A stretch of DNA of 64,000 bases from Ilyomonas sp965247435 (GCA_965247435.1 OZ252019.1:5580001-5644000); one strand, 5' to 3'. Counted from the stretch's first letter, positions 45,594 through 56,615 are shown. The notes: generated from the letters alone by a model not told the origin. Program-made: numbers and translations.

Positions 45594-46000
45594 GCGTTGT
45601 TTATGAATAGACGCACAATATAACCTCTATATATTTGTCATCTTATCAATTTTATTAATTTGTAATTAAATTATTAAGCAGCTTATAAGGCGTACAGTTT
45701 AGTACAGATGTAAGTATTAAAGGAATGAGTTAAATGAGGAATAAAGTAATTAAAGGCTGAATTGAACGAAGCTGCGTGCGAAAGCCAATGCTGGTAATAA
45801 CAATATAATTATATAAACAAATTTGCCTAATAATTATAGAATAACTATCGCGGCGCTTTGCAGTATATAGCCTTATTCAGGCCGGTGAACAATAAAGCTT
45901 GCCTATTGCATCAAACAGCAAGTAATAAAAAAATATTTAATAAAATTTACGTTAAATAAAAAAACGTTATATATTTATTTTTTATTTCCCTATTCCCCTT
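45594..46000. other. Intergenic A/T-rich divergent promoter region
   Basis: No gene is visible in these 400 bp. The protease locus (minus) and the RHS locus (plus) diverge from here, so both promoters should lie within it. The right part is strongly A/T-rich, with long A- and T-runs just before the 46001 start. I found no exact TTTG/TAnnTTTG pair with proper spacing. Confidence 0.4.
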
Positions 46001-48307
46001 ATGCAATTGTCGTTCAAAACTATTATTGTTTTACTGCTATTTTTATATTCCGGCGCTAAAGGGCAGGTTATATGGCATAATAATCCGGGTTTGAATAACC
46101 TGGATACAAGCGGCAAATTCTTATACACTACTGATACAAGCGGCTTTTATACACTTCATCCTGCATTTTTGCTGGCCGGAGAAAAATGGGGTTGTAAGTC
46201 CCGCACCTATTTATATACCTGCCGGAGTAGTGCCCCGGAAACAGGCGAATTAAAAAAGCCATTGTTTACGATACACGGTAATATTTATTATGATGTGTAT
46301 TATCAATCCAATATAGATACGCCCTATCTCGCCAAAGACCTGTACCAGCATACTATCCGCACTTACCTGGATGTGAAAGTGAAAGAAGATTACCCTTTAC
46401 GTATCGGCTTTTCTTCACAGTTTAGCAACTCCGCCCTGCTTCGCAATATTACCGGGCTCAATCTTCAGTTTAACAGCCGGGAGTTTAAAAATACGCTTAA
46501 AAATAAGCTGGTAAACTGGTTGGAAAGTAAAGCTGCAACAAGCGAAGCGTTAAATAAATTGAAGGCACTCATTATAGAGAAACAAACACAATTAGCCGCT
46601 TTGCAAGCCGCTATTGCTGCACCCACACAATCGCAGAAGGCTATCGAATTAAAAGAGCAGCAATGGGTAACCGCCAACCGGTCTTCCCATTTCAACAGCG
46701 TGGCAGCCAATAGCACCGGTGCTTCGCCCACTATTGATGTAAAAAACAGCACAGATAGCGTTTCAAAATCCATCGCTGCTGTAGCAGATACAACAAGCGG
46801 CTATTACGCAAAAGGCAGGCAGCAATACGATTCGCTGTGGCGGCAAATACAGCTACTGGAGCAGTTTTACAACAGGCTGGGCAAAGAAGCAATACCCGAT
46901 CTGCAAAGCCATATAAAAAAAATAAGAAGTGCCGGCAGTCTGCAGTTGCTTGCCGGTAACATAAAAGCGCTGCATCCGCCGGATTCCGTATTGCCAACAA
47001 ACTACAAAACACTGTTAGCCGTTCAGTCGTTTGGCATTGGCCGAACGGTGGTTGATTATTCCGAGCTGTCTGCAAAAAACATCAGCATCACCGGTATCCA
47101 GGCCGAGTACAACCCGGCTAACTATTATGCTGTAGCCAGCGGCTATATAGATTATCGCTACCGCGATTTTGTTATTAATGAGGCGCGCCGGCCAAAACAG
47201 TATTTGAATATTATTCGGTTTGGGCGGGGCAGTAAAGAAGGCAACAGTATTATTTTTAGTTATTACAGCGGCAAGAAACAATTGTACAATGGGGTAATAA
47301 CGGCTGCTAATGCTGCCGGCGGGCCAAACTATCGTATGATGGGTATTACACTGGAGGGCAGGTATAAAATAAACACCAATACGTATGCAACTGCAGAGCT
47401 TGCAAAATCTTCCTTGCCTTACTACAACCGTGCTGCAAAAGGTCAGACCATAGCCGGCAGTACTATAGATTTTAAAGACCGTACCAACGAAGCATATTCG
47501 CTAAAACTGCAATCTTATATACCGCATACCGCTACAAAGCTTACTGCTTCTTACAAACGTTTCGGCGCCAACTTTCAATCGTTTAGTTTGTTCAATTCGG
47601 GCGTTGCTCAAAAGGTTTGGCTGGCACAGGCAGACCAGGCATTTTTTAAAAAGCAGTTAAGTGTAACGGCTGCTGTGCGCACCAATGATTTTACCAATCC
47701 TTATCTCGACAACCAGTACTACAGCAACACCATTTTTAAAAGTATCCAGGCTACTGTATGCATTAAAAAATATCCGGTTCTTACGGTTGGCTACTACCCA
47801 AGTTCTCAGCTTACCAAACTGGGCAATGACAATTATATTGAAAATCTTTTTTATACCCTTACCGGCTCCGTTAGCCACTACTATAGCTGCTATGCAGTGC
47901 AGATGAATACCAGCATCTTATATACCCGGTTCTACAACCGTGCAAGCGACAGCAATTTCGTCTATTTCAACACCAGCAATTTTTTACTTAGCCATAGTAT
48001 CTTTTTAAAGGAGTTTACTATTCAAACAAATGTTTCTGCGGCTAAAAACGATCAGTACAGGCTGTATGTATTTGATGGTAACCTTCAATACAAGACCGGC
48101 AGCAATTTTAGTATAGGCGGAGGTTTGAAGTATAACCGGCAAACGGTAATTGATAACAAACAAATGGGCTATTCCGCAAACATACTATGGGCTATAAAAA
48201 CTGTAGGAACAATACAACTACTGAGCGAGCAAAATTTTATACCAGATATGCACAGACAATTAGTTAAGAACAATATTGGCAGAGTAACATACTTTAAAAA
48301 TTTTTAA
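46001..48307 (+). CDS. Outer membrane beta-barrel-like protein with coiled coil, unknown
   Basis: Protein of 768 aa with a signal peptide in residues 1-21 (LLLFLYSGAKGQ). The N-terminal region (about 25-160) is beta-rich (LFTIHGNIYYDVYYQSNIDT). Residues about 165-215 and 265-330 are helical and coiled-coil-like (LNKLKALIIEKQTQLAALQA; QQYDSLWRQIQLLEQFYNRL). From about 340 the protein has alternating strands with aromatic girdles, ending SANILWAIKTVGTIQLLSEQ and a terminal KNF, as in outer membrane barrels. I do not recognise a named family. It starts the run of four plus-strand genes leading to the RHS proteins, 6 bp before the next gene. An export or anchoring role for its RHS partners is inferred from position. 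Confidence 0.72.
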   Translation: MQLSFKTIIVLLLFLYSGAKGQVIWHNNPGLNNLDTSGKFLYTTDTSGFYTLHPAFLLAGEKWGCKSRTYLYTCRSSAPETGELKKPLFTIHGNIYYDVYYQSNIDTPYLAKDLYQHTIRTYLDVKVKEDYPLRIGFSSQFSNSALLRNITGLNLQFNSREFKNTLKNKLVNWLESKAATSEALNKLKALIIEKQTQLAALQAAIAAPTQSQKAIELKEQQWVTANRSSHFNSVAANSTGASPTIDVKNSTDSVSKSIAAVADTTSGYYAKGRQQYDSLWRQIQLLEQFYNRLGKEAIPDLQSHIKKIRSAGSLQLLAGNIKALHPPDSVLPTNYKTLLAVQSFGIGRTVVDYSELSAKNISITGIQAEYNPANYYAVASGYIDYRYRDFVINEARRPKQYLNIIRFGRGSKEGNSIIFSYYSGKKQLYNGVITAANAAGGPNYRMMGITLEGRYKINTNTYATAELAKSSLPYYNRAAKGQTIAGSTIDFKDRTNEAYSLKLQSYIPHTATKLTASYKRFGANFQSFSLFNSGVAQKVWLAQADQAFFKKQLSVTAAVRTNDFTNPYLDNQYYSNTIFKSIQATVCIKKYPVLTVGYYPSSQLTKLGNDNYIENLFYTLTGSVSHYYSCYAVQMNTSILYTRFYNRASDSNFVYFNTSNFLLSHSIFLKEFTIQTNVSAAKNDQYRLYVFDGNLQYKTGSNFSIGGGLKYNRQTVIDNKQMGYSANILWAIKTVGTIQLLSEQNFIPDMHRQLVKNNIGRVTYFKNF

Positions 48308-48313
48308 AAGCAC

Positions 48314-49384
48314 ATGAAGCATTTTTTATTCATAGCAATAGTTTTAACATCACTACAGGCACACACCCAACTCAGCATGACTATCCAGGTGCCGCCTACA
48401 GGTGTGTTACTCAAAAATCAGCTTTGGAACGCTTTAATAGTAAATAATGCGGTTGGTTCCAGGCAACTAAAACTTAGTTTGGTATTATCTGATTTAGATG
48501 CACATCTGCCTGTTTTAAGTGCCACAACAATGCCGTTTTTAATAAGTGCCGGCGCTAAACAATTGAGAGCATCAGACGTTTCTGTTTTGTACAATTACGA
48601 ACCTGCTTCTACAATGGATAGAGACCCAAATGGGTTTTTAAGTGCCGGCAATTATGAAGCCTGTTATACATTGCTTGATGTAACAAATGTGCACGAAGTA
48701 GAAACCTTGGAAGATTGCATTGATTTCACTGTAGAGCCGCTGATGCCACCTATGCTGAATATGCCGGCCAACCAGGGTGTGTTGAAGTCAATCACACAAT
48801 TCTCCTGGTTGCCACCTTCCCCGATAAATATTTTTAATAACCTCACTTATAATATCATCGTTACTGAAGTACAGGCTGGCCAAACGGCTGCAGAAGCTAT
48901 TCAGCAGAATATACCGGTCATTAACAATAATAATCAAAATTTGTTTTTAACTCCTTCCTTAAATCCTGTGTTGGATACAGGGAAAGTTTACGCCTGGCAG
49001 GTAATTGCAAAGAATAAAAATTTTTATAGCGCACAAAGCGAGGTATGGACTTTCAAATTAATCACTTCCAATGCCGATTCCATTCAGCAAAAATCACAGA
49101 GTTTTATCGAATTGAAAAATACGCAGGAGGCGTCCGGAATTAATATATTAAAGGATAAAACCCTGCAGTTGAAATATTATTCCTTTGATCCTGCCCATAC
49201 TGTAACAATTACCTTTTATGACCCGGAAAGTAAGATCGTAAAACAGCTAAAAGAAAAGATTGTATATGGTGATAATCTTCTCAGGCTAATCCTTGATAAT
49301 TCCTTTAAGGTTAAAAAAACTTATCTGGTAGAAATACAATTAAACAATACTCAAAAGCTTACAACTTCCTTTATCCTCCAATAG
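48314..49384 (+). CDS. Secreted protein with fibronectin III-like domain, RHS locus
   Basis: Protein of 356 aa with a signal peptide (residues 1-18, ending SLQAHTQ). The first 130 residues are beta-rich; DCIDFTVEPLMPPMLNMPAN leads into a fibronectin type III-like domain (FSWLPPSPINIFNNLTYNII; DTGKVYAWQVIAKNKNFYSA, then QSEVWTF). The C-terminal part, about residues 250-356, has more strands and no catalytic motif. It begins 6 bp after the barrel-like gene and ends 23 bp before the 2314-residue gene, so it is almost surely translated from the same mRNA. Likely a secreted adhesive or scaffold subunit; I know no characterised homologue. Confidence 0.75.
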   Translation: MKHFLFIAIVLTSLQAHTQLSMTIQVPPTGVLLKNQLWNALIVNNAVGSRQLKLSLVLSDLDAHLPVLSATTMPFLISAGAKQLRASDVSVLYNYEPASTMDRDPNGFLSAGNYEACYTLLDVTNVHEVETLEDCIDFTVEPLMPPMLNMPANQGVLKSITQFSWLPPSPINIFNNLTYNIIVTEVQAGQTAAEAIQQNIPVINNNNQNLFLTPSLNPVLDTGKVYAWQVIAKNKNFYSAQSEVWTFKLITSNADSIQQKSQSFIELKNTQEASGINILKDKTLQLKYYSFDPAHTVTITFYDPESKIVKQLKEKIVYGDNLLRLILDNSFKVKKTYLVEIQLNNTQKLTTSFILQ

Positions 49385-49407
49385 CCAAAACTAACTGACT
49401 TCTCATT

Positions 49408-52400
49408 ATGATCCTGCAATTAGCAACCAAATATCAAAAAGGCATTGCCTTCAGTTTTTTCTTAGTTTTCTATCTGTCTTTACTGGCTCCAGCTTATGCA
49501 GGAAACAATCCTGCAGTATATACCTGTTCGGGTAATAATTCCTTATTTAAATTTCGTCCGGCTTTAGCAAGAGCACCTTATCAGGCTGATCGTGCAATGG
49601 TAAAAAAGGCAATATATGCAAATGGGGAAAGACAAGTTTTACAATCTTCCGCTGCAGAAGATATTGATGGTCCAAGCCAGCCGGAAATGTCTTCTTTTAA
49701 ATCGGTGAATACCGATAACATGGTGAATTTATTTACCGGTGATTTTAGCTACAATATCCCGTTACTTGATGTAGGCGGCTATCCGGTAAATATATTTTAC
49801 GATGGCAATGTAAGCATGGAACAGGAAGCCAGTTGGGTAGGCTTAGGCTGGAATATCAATCCTGGTAATATCAACCGCAATATGCGCGGCATTCCGGATG
49901 ATTTTGATGGTACGGATTCTTTAATCCAAACGCAAAAAATGAAGCCAAATGTTACCTGGGGTATGCGGGTAGGAGCAGATTGGGAATTTGGCGGTCGTAA
50001 AGTGCCTGCAAATATAACAGGCTCTGCAGGCCCCTCTATAGGTGTTTCTTTTAACAACTATCTGGGAGTTGCATTTGACCTGGGCATTAAAGGCGGTTTA
50101 AACTTTATGATAGCCAACAAGACATTGCCCGAAAAGAGTGCTGCTGATTCGCTTAAGCTGAAAGCAAGTCTCAACGTAGATGCCAATTTAAGTTCAAGGG
50201 ACGGCTTTTCTTTATCACCCAATGTATCTTTTACTGCCAGCGCATTTAAAAAGCACAACCTTTTATCCAATGGTATCAGCCTTGCCACCAGCTATAATTC
50301 CAGATCCGGAATCAAGCAATTGCAATTGAGTGACCAGATGTCATTTAATCTTTATAGCGAAAAAGTTAAGACCAATGAGAAAGGAGCGGTAACCGGGAAA
50401 TTAACCAGCTCAAGCTTCATGAGTGAATCCATACTTGGAACTTCCATATCTTTTGCAAAGCCAAGTTATATTCCTGCTATAAGAATGCCGGTTACCAACA
50501 GCGCTATATCAGGACGTTTCCAGTTAGGCACCGGAATCTTTGGAACTTACATATCGGAGGAAATGGAAGTGTACAATCAAACATCCTATGTTGCTGCAGC
50601 AGACGTTAAACAGGTAAAACCTTTGGTAGGTTACCTGTATTACCAGAACGCACAGAACAACGCTAATGCAGTAATGGATTTTACCAGATTGAATGATAAG
50701 GAAGTAACACCTAATACACCGATCATATCGGCGCCACAATATACGTACGACGTTTTCTCGGTACAAGGTGAAGGAACCGGAGGCTCGTTCCGGGCGTACC
50801 GGAATGATTTGGGCTACGTGCGTGACAACAGCTCGCACTCGCAGGATGTGAGTAGTGGCCTTGGTGTTGATATTGGACCGCCGGGCCATTATGGCGGCAA
50901 CTTCAATATTGTAAAAACACCAACCACAATTGGCGAATGGGTAACTGGCAATAATCTTAAAACAAGTGCTAATGTAAGGTTTGGCAGTGCATCCGGAATG
51001 CAGGAGAACGTGTACCTGCGCAACCCCGGTGAAAACAGTGTACTCAGCAAAGGGCAGTTTGACAAAATCGGCGGAACTGATCTTGTGCGTTTTGCCCTTG
51101 GAACATCTTCCGACAACCCCACCGTTGAGCCGACCTTGCAGCATTTTTCAGCAGCAGGTTATTCCACTACAACAACCAGTGCCAACGTTGCCAACTTATC
51201 AGAACGTAAGAAAAGAAGCCAGGTTATCAGTTTTCTTACAGCCGCCGAGGCTTCTAAAATTGGCTTGGATACGGTGATCAAAAATTATAATTATCAAAAC
51301 TTGTTGGATGCAGCTAATAATCTACAGTTCGATACGATCCGCAGAGTCGGATATTATAGAAAGAGTAATCATATCTCGCAGGTAAACATCACAGAGGCAA
51401 ATGGGAAAAGGTATGTTTACGGATTGCCGGTATATAACATCAGCCAGAAAGATTTTAGCTTCACTGTTCAGAATGCAGAGTCGTTGACGGATCCCGATAA
51501 AGTGACGATTGCAAACGGTGAAACCGACGTAGATAAAAACCCTTTTCTTGATAAAAAAAGTTCTAAAGACGGATATTTTCAATCTACCGAAACACCCGCT
51601 TATGCACATTCGTTTTTGCTTACAGGTTTGTTGTCTCAGGATTATGTAGATGTAACAGGTAATGGTATTACCGAAGATGATTTGGGTAATGCTGTAAAAT
51701 TCAATTATAGCCGCATGAAGAATACGGATGGCAACTGGTCAAACCATTTATGGCGATCTCCTGAAACTGCTAATATGGCCAATTTTAATGCCGGCAACAG
51801 AACGCAAATCAAAGACGATAAAGGAATTATTGCCTCGGGTACACGCGAGTCCTGGTACCTGCAAAGCATAGAATCCAAAACAATGATTGCCATATTTACA
51901 CTTGAAGACAGAAAGGATGGCAAAGGGGTATCTTATGCTGATTATGGTGGCGTAAATAATGCGGATAACTCTATAAAAAGGCTAAGGCAAATTGATTTAT
52001 ATAGCAAATCGGATCTTAAAAAGAATGGATTGCAGGCGGCAAAGCCTATCAAGACCGTGCATTTTCAATATACGTATGAGCTTTGCAGGCATACGCCGGA
52101 TAATGCGAATACTGTTGCTGACAGCAGTGGTAAACTAACTTTAAAAAATATTTATTTTACGTATAACGGGCAGGACAGAAGTTCTAAAAATCCATATTTA
52201 TTTTCTTACGAAAATACGTCCGCGGATAACCCGGATTATGCGTTTAATGCTTCTGACCGGTGGGGCACTTACAAGCCGGTATCCATGAACCCTCAAAGCA
52301 TGAAGAACGCAGATTATCCTTACGCTGTGCAGCCGGATAACACAAATACCAAAGCTGCAATTGATCAGAATGCAGGCGCATGGTTACTAAAAAAAATCCT

Positions 52401-55400
52401 GTTGCCTTCCGGCGGGCAAATGGAGGTTCAGTATGAGAGCGATGACTATGCTTTTACTCAAAATAAGCGGGCAGCAACGATGATGAGTATTGCAGGGTTC
52501 GGCAGCACATCTACAACCATAACCAATAATCTTTACGATATATCCGGAAGCGGAATTGTTGAAAATGATTACGTTTTTATCAATCTGCCCGAGGCGCTTG
52601 GTTCAACAGATTCAAAAGAGATTTTACAAAAATATTTACAAGGCGTTGGCCAGTTGGCATTCCGGTTATCTGTAAACATGCCGAATGGTGTTGAATACCT
52701 GACTTCTTATGCTACTATAGATTCGTACGGGGCTTATAAAAACGATGTGACTACCAAAAAAATCTGGATTAAGTTACGTGAAGTAGATGGCAGAAGCCCG
52801 TTATCGTTAACGGCTATTGAATATTTGCGGGAGCAGTTGCCGGACCAGGCGTATCCTTCGTCTGATGTTTCGTCTGATGAAACGGATTGGCAAAAAGTAG
52901 GTCATGCACTCGTTGGGATGCTGGTATCGTTTAAGGAAGCATTCGATGACCCGATAGATTTTTTGCGCAAAGCATATTTAGCGCAGTCGGTTGTAATAAA
53001 TAAATCATTTGTAAGATTGAATGACCCGGATGGCATTAAGCAAGGCGGCGGCTATCGTGTAAAAGCTGTAAAGCTGAAGGACAACTGGGAAAAAATGACC
53101 GGGCAATATACATCTGACTATGGCCAGGTATATGATTATACAACAACAGAAGTTTTTAACGGAAGCGAGCGAACAATCAGCAGTGGTGTAGCTTCATATG
53201 AGCCCTCTTTAGGCGGTGACGAAAACCCCTTTCAAACGATTGTGCAGGTTGCAAGTAAACTTCCGTTAGGCCCGGCTTCTTATGGCGCTATCGAGATGCC
53301 TGTTTTAGACGCTTTTTTTCCTTCTCCGGTAGTAGGCTATAGCAAGGTTACTGTAAGGTCCACGCACAACAATGCAGACAACACTAAACCTAAAATCCGT
53401 TCAGGCATCGGTAAGCAGGTTACAGAATTTTATACAGCCAAAGACTTTCCTACTTATTGCAGCTATACCCCGTTGGATCCGGCATCAGACAAGCAGGCGC
53501 ACGTTTCCAATACCACCGCATTTATATACAAGTATGCCTACGATAGTCGCGCCTTATCGCAAGGGTTTCTGATTGCTACCAACGACATGCATGGAAAGAT
53601 GAAATCGCAAACGTCTTACCCGGAGAATGATGACAAAACACCCATTAAATATACACAGAATTTTTACCGTAATACCGGTGTAAATGGCTTAAATGAAAAG
53701 TTTGATTTCCTGTACGCTTCGCAAGGTGGTATAATAGACCAGGGTAATATGGGTGTTGATGTTGAACTTATGAATGATGTGCGGGAATTTTCTGTAAAGA
53801 GCAGCAGCGATGATATTCAGGGCCAGCTTGATTTTTTTCCTGCTGTATTACCCTTCTGGTTACCTTTTATATGGAATGTATCCGGCAACAGCGAAAACAC
53901 CTATCGTGCAGTCACTGCCACAAAAGTGATTAATTATCATAGCGTGTTGGATAGTGTAGTGGTGATTGATAAAGGTAGCCAGGTTTCTACCAAAAATTTA
54001 GTTTACGATTCTGAAACCGGCGATGTGCTTATTACGCGTACCAATAACGAATTTGATCAACCGGTTTACAACACCAATTATCCGGCATGGTGGGCATATA
54101 GCGGTATGGGGCCAGCGTATAAGAACATTGATGCTGTTTATACCGCAAGTTTTAATGATGGTAAGATTGTTACAACTGGTTTTGATCAAAGTGTTTTTGA
54201 AAGCGGCGATGAGCTTTACATTATGGCAGGTAATACTCCTTCCAATACATGCGCTAAAAATTTTGAATCTTTCGATAAACTGGTTTGGGCTTATGATAAA
54301 AATAAAAACTCAGCTACGCTTACAAGCACACCGGATTTGATATTTATGGATGACCAGGGTAATCTTTTTAATAAAGATAATGTTCAGTTCAGGATTGTTC
54401 GAAGCGGCAAACGGAACATGCTGGATGCACAGGTGGCGGGTATTACTACAATGGTTAATCCCATCGTTACATCCGGCAGTACAAGAAAGCTTACGATAAC
54501 TACTACCAGTAAAACTGTAGCTGCCTCTGCTACAGAGTACAAAGAAAAGTGGCAGACAGACAATGATGTTTTTAATAAGCTTAGCCTGGTGTATGACAAT
54601 AATACCTGTACGGTGAATGAGGTTTCTGATTGTAACGGATACTTGGAAAAACATATCAATCCTTACAGAAAGGGGCTTGTCGGGAATTTTAAGCCCTATA
54701 GAAGCCTGGTTTTTTATGGTGATAGAACAGAGAAAGATCCTGCTGCCGCTACCAATATTTCGCAGAATGGATTTTTGGATAATTTTAAATTGTATTGGGA
54801 TTTTAATACTTCCAAAAAATTGCTTCCGGATGCTGCCAGTACAAAATGGATCTGGAACAGCCAGCTTACCAGAACCAATGCCAGAGGAATGGAACTGGAA
54901 ACAAAAAATGCACTGAATATATATACGGCTGCACAATATGGGTATAATAAAAACCTTCCTGTAGCCATTACGAATAATGCCCGCTACGATGAAGCGGCTT
55001 ATGAAAATTTTGAGGATTATAATTATTCAGAAAGTGTAAATAATACTGCGCAGAATGCCTGTGGTAGGAAGCATATTGATTTTGGGACCATTACTAATGC
55101 GGCAGTCATAAACACAGATTCAAAAAGCTTTAATGCTCATACCGGGAAGTATGTATTAACTGTAAATAAAAGCAGTAGCGCATCAAAAAGCATTGCAGTC
55201 ACAAACGAGTTACCAACTGATTATTCTATACAGTTTGGCAATGATACTACTAAAACATTATCTCAGATAGGCGGAACGCTCACAAAGGAAAAAGAAACAA
55301 AGCCACCCTGCATGAATTTAAACGGCTATGTGGTTAATCAAGAATCTTACTCAAAAAACGGTAAATTAAATACTTTGGTGGAAATAGCTTACTCAACTAC

Positions 55401-56352
55401 AGATTGTTACAATACGGATTATGGGTATACATATTCTACAGAACAATACATCGAGGTTAGCCAATCTGGAACTTATATACTCAATTTAAATGTATATCAA
55501 GCTACAGATTGGAGCGCTATGAGTCCATCAGGTGGTGTAACAATATTTGCCCAAAATTCTGGCGTTGCGGTAAAGCAATCTTTTCTAAGTAATACAACGT
55601 TATACAATGGTTACATTGTAAGAAGCCAAGTATGTTTACCTAAAGGAATATATAAAATTGTTGGTTCCTACTCAAGTTGGAGGCCCACCACTTGTTATAG
55701 TAATTGTAATGGTCCAAAGTCTGTTAGTGATCATTATGCTTTTTATTTTGAGAATCTTGATGGCGATAGCTATAAAACACTTAGCACCATTAACGGTTGT
55801 AAATACACTACGCCAATACCTGCAAATGACTCCATGCTCAACCCTGTATTTACAATTCCGGCAGGAAAGCAAATGGTATTCAGTGCCTGGGTAAGAGAAA
55901 AATGTACTGATCCGAAAAATAATAGCCTGCCTTGTACGAGTTATAACAACAGTAAGATAGCACTTGCTTTTGACGATGGCAGCAATAAGCCTGTTGAAAT
56001 CATTCCTTCCGGGCCGGTAATAGAAGGCTGGCAACGTTGCGAGGGATACTTTACCGCGCCGTCAGCCGCTACGGCTATGACGATGAACTTAATCAACAGC
56101 AGTGCTGATTCCATCTATTTCGATGATATACGTATGCATCCTTACAATGCCAATATGAAGAGCTATGTATATGATCCGGTCAGCCTGCGCCTCTTGGCAG
56201 AGCTGGACGCCAACAACTACGCCTCCTTTTATGAGTATAATGAGGAAGGAACACTGATAAGAACCAAAGCAGAAACAATAGCAGGCATTAAAACCCTCAA
56301 CGAAACCAGGAGCGCCACCCAAAGAAGTGTTACCGGTTTTCAACCAAAATAG
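49408..56352 (+). CDS. Giant SpvB/RHS-like secreted protein
   Basis: Protein of 2314 aa with a signal peptide near residues 10-32 (FSFFLVFYLSLLAPAYA). The N-terminal block NLFTGDFSYNIPLLDVGGYP with ASWVGLGWNINPGNINRNMR resembles the opening of SpvB/TcaC-type and RHS proteins, where a symmetric beta shell starts. YD-like strands extend through the body, and the end (YVYDPVSLRLLAELDANNYA then SFYEYNEEGTLIRTKAE) is RHS-like. About residues 1945-2130 form a Cys-containing beta insert with an A/T-richer sequence. No toxin domain follows; the protein stops soon after the YD-like tail. By analogy with Tc toxins it could be the B-like half of a shell closed by the RHS protein encoded next, which is an inference. 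Confidence 0.85.
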   Translation: MILQLATKYQKGIAFSFFLVFYLSLLAPAYAGNNPAVYTCSGNNSLFKFRPALARAPYQADRAMVKKAIYANGERQVLQSSAAEDIDGPSQPEMSSFKSVNTDNMVNLFTGDFSYNIPLLDVGGYPVNIFYDGNVSMEQEASWVGLGWNINPGNINRNMRGIPDDFDGTDSLIQTQKMKPNVTWGMRVGADWEFGGRKVPANITGSAGPSIGVSFNNYLGVAFDLGIKGGLNFMIANKTLPEKSAADSLKLKASLNVDANLSSRDGFSLSPNVSFTASAFKKHNLLSNGISLATSYNSRSGIKQLQLSDQMSFNLYSEKVKTNEKGAVTGKLTSSSFMSESILGTSISFAKPSYIPAIRMPVTNSAISGRFQLGTGIFGTYISEEMEVYNQTSYVAAADVKQVKPLVGYLYYQNAQNNANAVMDFTRLNDKEVTPNTPIISAPQYTYDVFSVQGEGTGGSFRAYRNDLGYVRDNSSHSQDVSSGLGVDIGPPGHYGGNFNIVKTPTTIGEWVTGNNLKTSANVRFGSASGMQENVYLRNPGENSVLSKGQFDKIGGTDLVRFALGTSSDNPTVEPTLQHFSAAGYSTTTTSANVANLSERKKRSQVISFLTAAEASKIGLDTVIKNYNYQNLLDAANNLQFDTIRRVGYYRKSNHISQVNITEANGKRYVYGLPVYNISQKDFSFTVQNAESLTDPDKVTIANGETDVDKNPFLDKKSSKDGYFQSTETPAYAHSFLLTGLLSQDYVDVTGNGITEDDLGNAVKFNYSRMKNTDGNWSNHLWRSPETANMANFNAGNRTQIKDDKGIIASGTRESWYLQSIESKTMIAIFTLEDRKDGKGVSYADYGGVNNADNSIKRLRQIDLYSKSDLKKNGLQAAKPIKTVHFQYTYELCRHTPDNANTVADSSGKLTLKNIYFTYNGQDRSSKNPYLFSYENTSADNPDYAFNASDRWGTYKPVSMNPQSMKNADYPYAVQPDNTNTKAAIDQNAGAWLLKKILLPSGGQMEVQYESDDYAFTQNKRAATMMSIAGFGSTSTTITNNLYDISGSGIVENDYVFINLPEALGSTDSKEILQKYLQGVGQLAFRLSVNMPNGVEYLTSYATIDSYGAYKNDVTTKKIWIKLREVDGRSPLSLTAIEYLREQLPDQAYPSSDVSSDETDWQKVGHALVGMLVSFKEAFDDPIDFLRKAYLAQSVVINKSFVRLNDPDGIKQGGGYRVKAVKLKDNWEKMTGQYTSDYGQVYDYTTTEVFNGSERTISSGVASYEPSLGGDENPFQTIVQVASKLPLGPASYGAIEMPVLDAFFPSPVVGYSKVTVRSTHNNADNTKPKIRSGIGKQVTEFYTAKDFPTYCSYTPLDPASDKQAHVSNTTAFIYKYAYDSRALSQGFLIATNDMHGKMKSQTSYPENDDKTPIKYTQNFYRNTGVNGLNEKFDFLYASQGGIIDQGNMGVDVELMNDVREFSVKSSSDDIQGQLDFFPAVLPFWLPFIWNVSGNSENTYRAVTATKVINYHSVLDSVVVIDKGSQVSTKNLVYDSETGDVLITRTNNEFDQPVYNTNYPAWWAYSGMGPAYKNIDAVYTASFNDGKIVTTGFDQSVFESGDELYIMAGNTPSNTCAKNFESFDKLVWAYDKNKNSATLTSTPDLIFMDDQGNLFNKDNVQFRIVRSGKRNMLDAQVAGITTMVNPIVTSGSTRKLTITTTSKTVAASATEYKEKWQTDNDVFNKLSLVYDNNTCTVNEVSDCNGYLEKHINPYRKGLVGNFKPYRSLVFYGDRTEKDPAAATNISQNGFLDNFKLYWDFNTSKKLLPDAASTKWIWNSQLTRTNARGMELETKNALNIYTAAQYGYNKNLPVAITNNARYDEAAYENFEDYNYSESVNNTAQNACGRKHIDFGTITNAAVINTDSKSFNAHTGKYVLTVNKSSSASKSIAVTNELPTDYSIQFGNDTTKTLSQIGGTLTKEKETKPPCMNLNGYVVNQESYSKNGKLNTLVEIAYSTTDCYNTDYGYTYSTEQYIEVSQSGTYILNLNVYQATDWSAMSPSGGVTIFAQNSGVAVKQSFLSNTTLYNGYIVRSQVCLPKGIYKIVGSYSSWRPTTCYSNCNGPKSVSDHYAFYFENLDGDSYKTLSTINGCKYTTPIPANDSMLNPVFTIPAGKQMVFSAWVREKCTDPKNNSLPCTSYNNSKIALAFDDGSNKPVEIIPSGPVIEGWQRCEGYFTAPSAATAMTMNLINSSADSIYFDDIRMHPYNANMKSYVYDPVSLRLLAELDANNYASFYEYNEEGTLIRTKAETIAGIKTLNETRSATQRSVTGFQPK

Positions 56353-56419
56353 TCATGTTTTAAATAACAGAGATACTACCTGCAGTATCAAATATAACTT
56401 TTCACTTTCCGCAAAGGCG

Positions 56420-56442
56420 CCTTCTCTCCACCGGAGAGAAGG
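56420..56442. repeat. Palindromic repeat CCTTCTCTCC/GGAGAGAAGG
   Basis: A perfect 10-bp stem with an ACC loop is followed by CCGGGAGGTGAGGTC. Very similar hairpin-plus-tail sequences are scattered in many bacterial genomes, where they are treated as REP-like elements. It lies in the 263-bp gap between the two giant genes, which holds no other supported feature. Confidence 0.55.
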
Positions 56443-56615
56443 CCGGGAGGTGAGGTCACCAACAGCAGGAAGCAGGATATTTTGTAAAAAGGAAACGAGG
56501 TATAAAAACAGATACCTCCATTGCCGGAATGATAACACATTATAGCCCGCAGTAGAACCGGCCGCATTGAATTTTATTAAATAAGTAAGCCCCTTAGAAA
56601 ATAAATTAGTTAAGT

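Noticed and set aside
50524..51144. 206-aa minus-strand ORF inside the 2314-aa gene
   Set aside because: Shadow of the SpvB-like gene: no signal peptide, no domain, Cys-rich random composition.
56327..56545. Plus-strand ORF of 72 aa between the giant genes
   Set aside because: It reads through the REP-like palindrome and overlaps the end of the 2314-aa gene; the peptide is typical of translated repeat sequence.
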